A stretch of DNA of 10,443 bases from NCBI GenBank assembly GCA_021850345.1, contig JAJZMN010000013.1, forward strand, positions 1 to 10,443, read 5' to 3'. A model generated the notes under the pieces. That model saw only the letters and a list, made by a program, of their open reading frames with translations, made no database searches and was not told the DNA's origin. Shown here one piece after another: positions 6,283 through 10,443 of the stretch (its first letter is position 1; every line of letters starts with the position of its first letter). The translations under genes and the position numbers were made by a program. Origin of the DNA: Actinomycetes bacterium. Lineage in GTDB: Bacteria > Actinomycetota > Acidimicrobiia > Acidimicrobiales > RAAP-2.

Positions 6283-6900
6283 ATGCCGAACGTCGAACGC
6301 ATCTGGGAAGACGCCGCATGCGAGGTGCACCGGATCGTGGTGGGACCCTTGGACAACAACGTCTACGTCCTCCGTTGCCGGCGCTCCGGCGAGGCCATGC
6401 TCGTGGACGCCGCCAATGAGCACGAAGTGCTGCTGGATCTGTGCCGGCGCCTCGGGGTGACCAAGGTCGTCGAGACGCACGGCCACTGGGACCACATACA
6501 GGCGGTCCCCGCCGTACGCGAGGCCGGCTACTCGGTCGCGGTCAGCGCGCCCGACGCCGAGATGCTCCCCTCCTACGACGAGCTGCTCGAGGACGACGCA
6601 GTCATCTCGGTCGGGAGGCTGCGGGTCCGCACGGTGGCCACGCCCGGCCACACGTCCGGCTCGATGTGCTTCGCTGCAGAGGGCACCCCCTTGCTGTTCT
6701 CGGGTGACACCCTGTTCCCTGGGGGCCCAGGGAACACCTCTTTGCCCGGGGGCGACTTCCCCACCATCATCCACTCGATCGAGCGGCGGCTCTTCGCCCG
6801 TTTCGACGCGTCCACCGTCGTGCTCCCCGGGCACGGGGCATCGACCACCATCGGCTCCGAGGCGCCGCACCTCCAAGAGTGGGTCGAGCGCGGGTGGTGA
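6283..6900 (+). CDS. Metallo-beta-lactamase-fold hydrolase, glyoxalase II-like
   Basis: Soluble metal-dependent hydrolase, 205 aa from ATG 6283, chosen because the family similarity starts here (MPNVERIWED) and upstream codons overlap the divergent gene's start. The full metal-binding set is present: H66-x-H68-x-D70-H71 in THGHWDHIQA, H123 in TPGHTSGSM, D142 in FSGDTLFPGGPGNTS and H184 in VLPGHG, which would hold two metal ions, usually zinc. The short size and the FPGG-P-G-NTS segment resemble the actinobacterial glyoxalase-II-like group thought to act on thioesters or other small substrates, not beta-lactams. The C-terminal APHLQEWVERGW is typical of that group. Divergent from the acyl-CoA dehydrogenase and 100 bp upstream of sufC, from which it is separated by a likely promoter. 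The ribosome site is weak (GGGG just before the start). Substrate not determinable. Confidence 0.88.
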   Translation: MPNVERIWEDAACEVHRIVVGPLDNNVYVLRCRRSGEAMLVDAANEHEVLLDLCRRLGVTKVVETHGHWDHIQAVPAVREAGYSVAVSAPDAEMLPSYDELLEDDAVISVGRLRVRTVATPGHTSGSMCFAAEGTPLLFSGDTLFPGGPGNTSLPGGDFPTIIHSIERRLFARFDASTVVLPGHGASTTIGSEAPHLQEWVERGW

Positions 6901-7000
6901 CCCGGCGGCATCCCGGCGGGGTCGCCTCGGCGATCTCCCCCATCGTCGATTTCCCCTATATCAGTGGTGGAAAATCCGACCTGGCCGGTAGACTTCTGAC
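6901..7000 (+). promoter_or_regulatory. Likely suf promoter with a leaderless start
   Basis: This 100-bp gap turns A/T-rich after 6949. TAGACT at 6989-6994 fits a -10 hexamer (4 of 6 to TATAAT, with the key T-A and final T) and is followed by exactly 6 nt before the sufC GTG at 7001, the spacing expected if transcription starts on the start codon. No ribosome site precedes the GTG, agreeing with a leaderless mRNA, common in actinobacteria. No good -35 box is visible. TTTCC (6950-6954) and GGAAA (6969-6973) form a 5-bp inverted repeat around a TATATCAG stretch just upstream and could be part of an operator. Confidence 0.45.
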
Positions 7001-7747
<747 letters not shown>

Positions 7748-7748
7748 G

Positions 7749-8984
7749 ATGGACGATCTCATCGACATCGAGATGCTGCGCAAGGACTTCCCGCTCCTCT
7801 CGCGGGTGGTGAACGGCTGGCCGATCGCGTACCTCGACTCCGCGTCCACCTCGCTGCAGCCGCGCGCCGTCCTCTCCGCCATGGACCAGTACTTCGAGAC
7901 GACCCACGCGAACGTGCACCGCGGGGTGTTCGCGACGGCGGAGGAGGCGACCGCCCGCTACGAGGGCGCGCGCCGGACCGTCGGCCGATTCATCGCCGCT
8001 CCCGATCCCGACACCGAGATCGTCTTCACGAAGAACGCGACCGAGGCGTTGAACCTCGTCGCCTCCTCGTACGGTGAGCGCCTGGCGCCCGGTGACGCGG
8101 TGGTGCTCACCGAAATGGAGCACCACGCGAACCTCGTGCCCTGGCTCATGCTTGCCGAACGACGCGGGGTGAAGCTGCGCTACCTGCGCGTCGACACCGA
8201 CGGGCGCCTCGACCTCACCGACCTCGAACGCCAGCTCGACGGCGCAAGGGTGGTCGGCGTCACCGCGATGTCCAATGTCTTGGGAACGATCAATCCCGTC
8301 CGCCGGATCGCAGACGCTGCGCACGATGCCGGCGCGGTCGTCGTGTGCGACGGCGCGCAAGCGGTCGGCCATCAGCCCGTGAGCGTCCAAGAGCTCGGCG
8401 TCGACTTCTTCGCGTTCTCGGCCCACAAGATGTGCGGTCCGACCGGGATCGGCGCGCTGTGGGGCCGAGCGACGCTGCTCGACTCGATGCCCCCCTTCCT
8501 GGGCGGCGGCGGCATGATCCTCGATGTGCGCCTCGACCGTTTCCTGCCGGCCGAGAGCCCGCAGCGCTTCGAGGCCGGCACCCCACCGATCGCCGAAGCG
8601 GTCGGTTTCGCTGCTGCTGCGGACTATCTCGAATCGATCGGGATGGCGACGGTGCGCGCGCACGAGGAGGCCATGACCGCGTACACGCTCGACACGTTGC
8701 GCGAGCGCCTCGGTGACGACTGCCGGGTGTTCGGTCCTCCGGCCGGGCCAGACCGCGGTGGCGTCTTCTCGCTGGCATACAAAGACATCCATCCCCACGA
8801 CCTCGCCCAGGTGCTGGACCAGTTCGGGGTGTGCGTGCGCCCGGGGCACCACTGCGCGAAGCCGCTCATGCGCGTCCTCGGGGTCAGCGCGACGGCGCGC
8901 GCCTCGCTCGGGCTGTACTCCGACGAGCGTGACATCGACACCCTTGTAGAAGGGCTCATCGAAGCCGGGAGGCTGTTCGCATGA
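7749..8984 (+). CDS. sufS: Cysteine desulfurase SufS
   Basis: Pyridoxal-phosphate enzyme (411 aa) that removes sulfur from L-cysteine, giving alanine and a protein-bound persulfide for Fe-S assembly. Group II features are visible: EHHANLVPW (124-132) stacking on PLP, D201 in CDGAQAVGH, the Schiff-base lysine K227 in FSAHKMCGPTG, and the active-site cysteine C369 in VRPGHHCAKPLM (363-374), in the short loop typical of SufS rather than the longer one of NifS/IscS. R384 lies in ARASLGLY, the substrate-binding segment. The ATG at 7749 follows the sufC stop by one base, so translation is probably coupled; the end overlaps sufU by 4 bp. The protein is expected to pass sulfur to SufU encoded next. 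Confidence 0.95.
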   Translation: MDDLIDIEMLRKDFPLLSRVVNGWPIAYLDSASTSLQPRAVLSAMDQYFETTHANVHRGVFATAEEATARYEGARRTVGRFIAAPDPDTEIVFTKNATEALNLVASSYGERLAPGDAVVLTEMEHHANLVPWLMLAERRGVKLRYLRVDTDGRLDLTDLERQLDGARVVGVTAMSNVLGTINPVRRIADAAHDAGAVVVCDGAQAVGHQPVSVQELGVDFFAFSAHKMCGPTGIGALWGRATLLDSMPPFLGGGGMILDVRLDRFLPAESPQRFEAGTPPIAEAVGFAAAADYLESIGMATVRAHEEAMTAYTLDTLRERLGDDCRVFGPPAGPDRGGVFSLAYKDIHPHDLAQVLDQFGVCVRPGHHCAKPLMRVLGVSATARASLGLYSDERDIDTLVEGLIEAGRLFA

Positions 8985-9475
8985 CTGACCTCGAGGATCT
9001 CTACCGCGAGATCATCTTGGACCACTACCGATCGCCGCGGAACCGAGGGGAGCTCGAAGCCCCGCCCGCCCACCGCGTCGAGGGGTTCAACCCGCTGTGC
9101 GGTGACGAGGTGGTCCTGACCCTCCTCGTCGACGACGGCCGAGTTGCCGACATCAAGTTCGCTGGAAGCGGCTGCTCGATCAGCCAGTCGTCCGCCTCGC
9201 TCATGTCGTCCGCGGTCAAAGGAAAGCCGATCGACGAAGTCCGTCGTCTCATCCGCACGTTCAAGTCGATGATGTCGATCCACGAGGCGGCGCTCGACGG
9301 CGACGGCGACGGCGACGGCGACGAGGCGGGCGAAGAAGCGGTCGACGTGCGCAAGATCGGCGAGCTCGCCGCGCTCCAAGGAGTCGTGAAGTTCCCCGTG
9401 CGGATCAAGTGCGCCACGTTGAGCTGGAACGCCCTCGCCCAGGCGTTGGACGAGGTGGGAGCCACCGCCAGCTGA
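8981..9475 (+). CDS. sufU: Sulfur-transfer protein SufU
   Basis: Zinc-dependent sulfurtransferase (164 aa) that accepts persulfide sulfur from SufS and passes it on to the cluster scaffold; Gram-positive type. Zinc/sulfur ligands are all present: C40 and D42 in FNPLCGDE, C65 in GSGCSISQSSASLM and C144 in RIKCATLSW. The stretch between C65 and C144 is about 16 residues longer than in Bacillus subtilis SufU, as in other actinobacterial members, and holds an unusual Asp-Gly run at 106-114 from a hexanucleotide repeat. Start ATG 8981 overlaps the sufS stop as ATGA and has a good ribosome site GGGAGG (8967-8972) 8 nt upstream. Last gene of the suf unit; the next gene is convergent. Confidence 0.95.
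   Translation: MTDLEDLYREIILDHYRSPRNRGELEAPPAHRVEGFNPLCGDEVVLTLLVDDGRVADIKFAGSGCSISQSSASLMSSAVKGKPIDEVRRLIRTFKSMMSIHEAALDGDGDGDGDEAGEEAVDVRKIGELAALQGVVKFPVRIKCATLSWNALAQALDEVGATAS
9296..9322 (+). repeat. Hexanucleotide GACGGC repeat inside sufU
   Basis: GACGGC is repeated four times plus a final GAC, giving a perfect 6-bp-period tract that encodes alternating Asp and Gly in SufU. Unit gain or loss would keep the frame and change the loop length by two residues. Confidence 0.9.
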
Positions 9476-9535
9476 TCAGGCCCGGGCCCGAGCGGCCGGG
9501 GTGAGCCCGTCCGTCGGCTCGCAGAGCCCGTCCTG
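9476..9535. other. Gap between convergent sufU and LCP gene
   Basis: The 60-bp gap contains a perfect 10-bp palindrome GGCCCGGGCC (9479-9488) and a possible 5-bp stem CCGGG/CCCGG (9481-9485 with 9496-9500). This could slow or end transcription from either side, but there is no T tract, so a classic intrinsic terminator is not supported. Confidence 0.3.
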
Positions 9536-10443
9536 TCAGGGCGAGCAGGGCGTCGGGTCGTACGGGGGCGTCGTGTCGAGCTCGGCGCTCGAGTACGCGT
9601 TCGCCGGCTGGCTGGCACCTCCGGCACCGCTCGTGGCGGAGATCGACGGGCTGACCGACGTCGGCGGCGGCTCTGGCTGGAGTGTCTGGTTGGGCGGCGG
9701 CGTCGTCGGCGTGGTGAGCTCTGTGCCGAAGATGCTGACGAGGAGCTGCTGCGCGGCCGGCTCGTTCACGAAGAGCGAGTCTCCGTAGCCCGGCACGTTG
9801 CCACCTGTGATGGCCGGCAACGTATAGCTCTTTATCGAGCCGGGTGTGATCGAGTGGAACGATTCGGCAAGGTTGACCATCTCTGCGAGCGAGAATGTCT
9901 TGTCCACCACGATCCCCTGCGGCAGCGAGCCGAGGAAGGCGTTGATCTCCAAAGGGTTCAACTTGGACTTGGCGGTGTCCACGAGCGCCTTCAAGAACGA
10001 GTCCTCTCGCCTGATGCGAGCGAGGTCTCCGAGCGGTGTCAGATGCCACTGGCCTGTCTCGAAGTACTCGAAGTCCTGGCTGCGGACCACCGCGAGCGCC
10101 TGGGTGCCGTTCAAGAGCTGACAGCCGGGGGTCGGGATGTCGAGACCCGAGTACGCGTCCTTGGACGGGTACTTGAAGTCCATGTAGATGCCGCCGAGCG
10201 CGTTCACCGCGCTCTTGAACCCCGCGAAGTTGACCTGGACAACATGGTTGATCGGGATCCCGAAGTTGTCCTGGATCGTCTGGACCAGTGCTGTCGGTCC
10301 GTCGTTGTAGGCGGCGTTCAGCTTGGCGAACTGGCCGAACTGTGTACGCAGCGTCCCGCTCATCTGCGCCAGCGTTGTCTGAGGCAGCGACAGAATGGTG
10401 ATCTTCTTGGTCGCAGGGACGACGTGGAAGACCATGGTGACGT
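9536..10443 (-). CDS. LCP (LytR-CpsA-Psr) family cell-envelope protein, N-terminus off window
   Basis: LCP proteins are membrane-anchored enzymes outside the cell that attach lipid-linked glycopolymers to peptidoglycan. The C-terminal ~302 codons are visible; the N-terminal membrane helix and start lie beyond the right edge (the frame is open to 10443, so the ATG at 10435 is internal). Counting from that ATG: strand VFHVVPATKKITILSLPQT (2-20), KLNAAYNDGPTALVQTI (38-54), FGIPINHVVQVNFAGFKSAVNALGG (58-82), CQLLNGTQALAVVRSQDFEY (105-124), and GDLARIRREDSFLKAL (136-151). The fold signature is clear, but the usual S-I-P-R-D reads S-L-P-Q-T and R-x-R reads R-S-Q, so two conserved arginines and one aspartate are replaced. 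The C-terminus from about 241 is a Pro/Thr/Ser-rich tail, likely a flexible wall-spanning region, with no LytR_C domain. Orientation is convergent to sufU; no functional link to it is apparent. Confidence 0.88.
   Translation of the reverse strand, partial: VTMVFHVVPATKKITILSLPQTTLAQMSGTLRTQFGQFAKLNAAYNDGPTALVQTIQDNFGIPINHVVQVNFAGFKSAVNALGGIYMDFKYPSKDAYSGLDIPTPGCQLLNGTQALAVVRSQDFEYFETGQWHLTPLGDLARIRREDSFLKALVDTAKSKLNPLEINAFLGSLPQGIVVDKTFSLAEMVNLAESFHSITPGSIKSYTLPAITGGNVPGYGDSLFVNEPAAQQLLVSIFGTELTTPTTPPPNQTLQPEPPPTSVSPSISATSGAGGASQPANAYSSAELDTTPPYDPTPCSP

Noticed and set aside
6247..6876. 5' extension of the second acyl-CoA dehydrogenase by 210 codons
   Set aside because: The extension is antisense to the MBL-fold gene with its complete metal-binding motifs, and family similarity starts exactly at ATG 6246.
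9479..9500. Intrinsic terminator after sufU
   Set aside because: Palindromes are present but there is no T tract on either strand, and such G/C palindromes are common by chance here.

Overview
The window is high-GC DNA with GTG starts, few A/T-rich stretches and dense codirectional gene pairs. Gene content (Gram-positive-type sufC-sufS-sufU, two FadE-like acyl-CoA dehydrogenases, a LytR-CpsA-Psr protein with an actinobacterial-looking catalytic region, and an apparently leaderless GTG start) points to an actinobacterium. An Acidimicrobiia-like lineage is my best guess, but it is inference from protein style only; no marker RNA is present.

Layout. (1) 1-1334, minus strand: an Rrf2-family regulator followed 23 bp later by an acyl-CoA dehydrogenase that runs off the left edge. 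(2) A short divergent control region around 1335-1483 with an A/T-rich patch and a 9-bp-period repeat. (3) 1409-4301, plus strand: a MarR-family regulator and, 4 bp later, a large ClC-type anion channel or transporter carrying CBS domains and a C-terminal RCK_C/TrkA_C-like domain. (4) 4362-6246, minus strand: a second acyl-CoA dehydrogenase and a downstream alpha/beta-hydrolase-fold protein lacking the nucleophilic serine; a perfect 17-bp tandem duplication sits at their junction. (5) 6283-6900, plus strand: a glyoxalase-II-like metallo-beta-lactamase-fold hydrolase. (6) 7001-9475, plus strand: sufC, sufS and sufU, tightly coupled (1-bp gap, then ATGA overlap), with no sufB or sufD beside them. 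(7) 9536 to the right edge, minus strand: the C-terminal part of an LCP-family cell-envelope protein.

Working together: regions 1 and 4 look like fatty-acid or related acyl-CoA catabolism. Region 3 is a regulator-plus-ion-channel unit. Region 6 supplies iron-sulfur clusters: SufS mobilises cysteine sulfur, SufU accepts it, and SufC is the ATPase of a scaffold whose SufB/SufD partners must be encoded elsewhere. I found no CRISPR array, mobile element, tRNA or rRNA, and no convincing new multi-gene system. The more unusual points are lost active-site residues in the hydrolase and LCP proteins, the ClC architecture, the split suf locus and the junction duplication.
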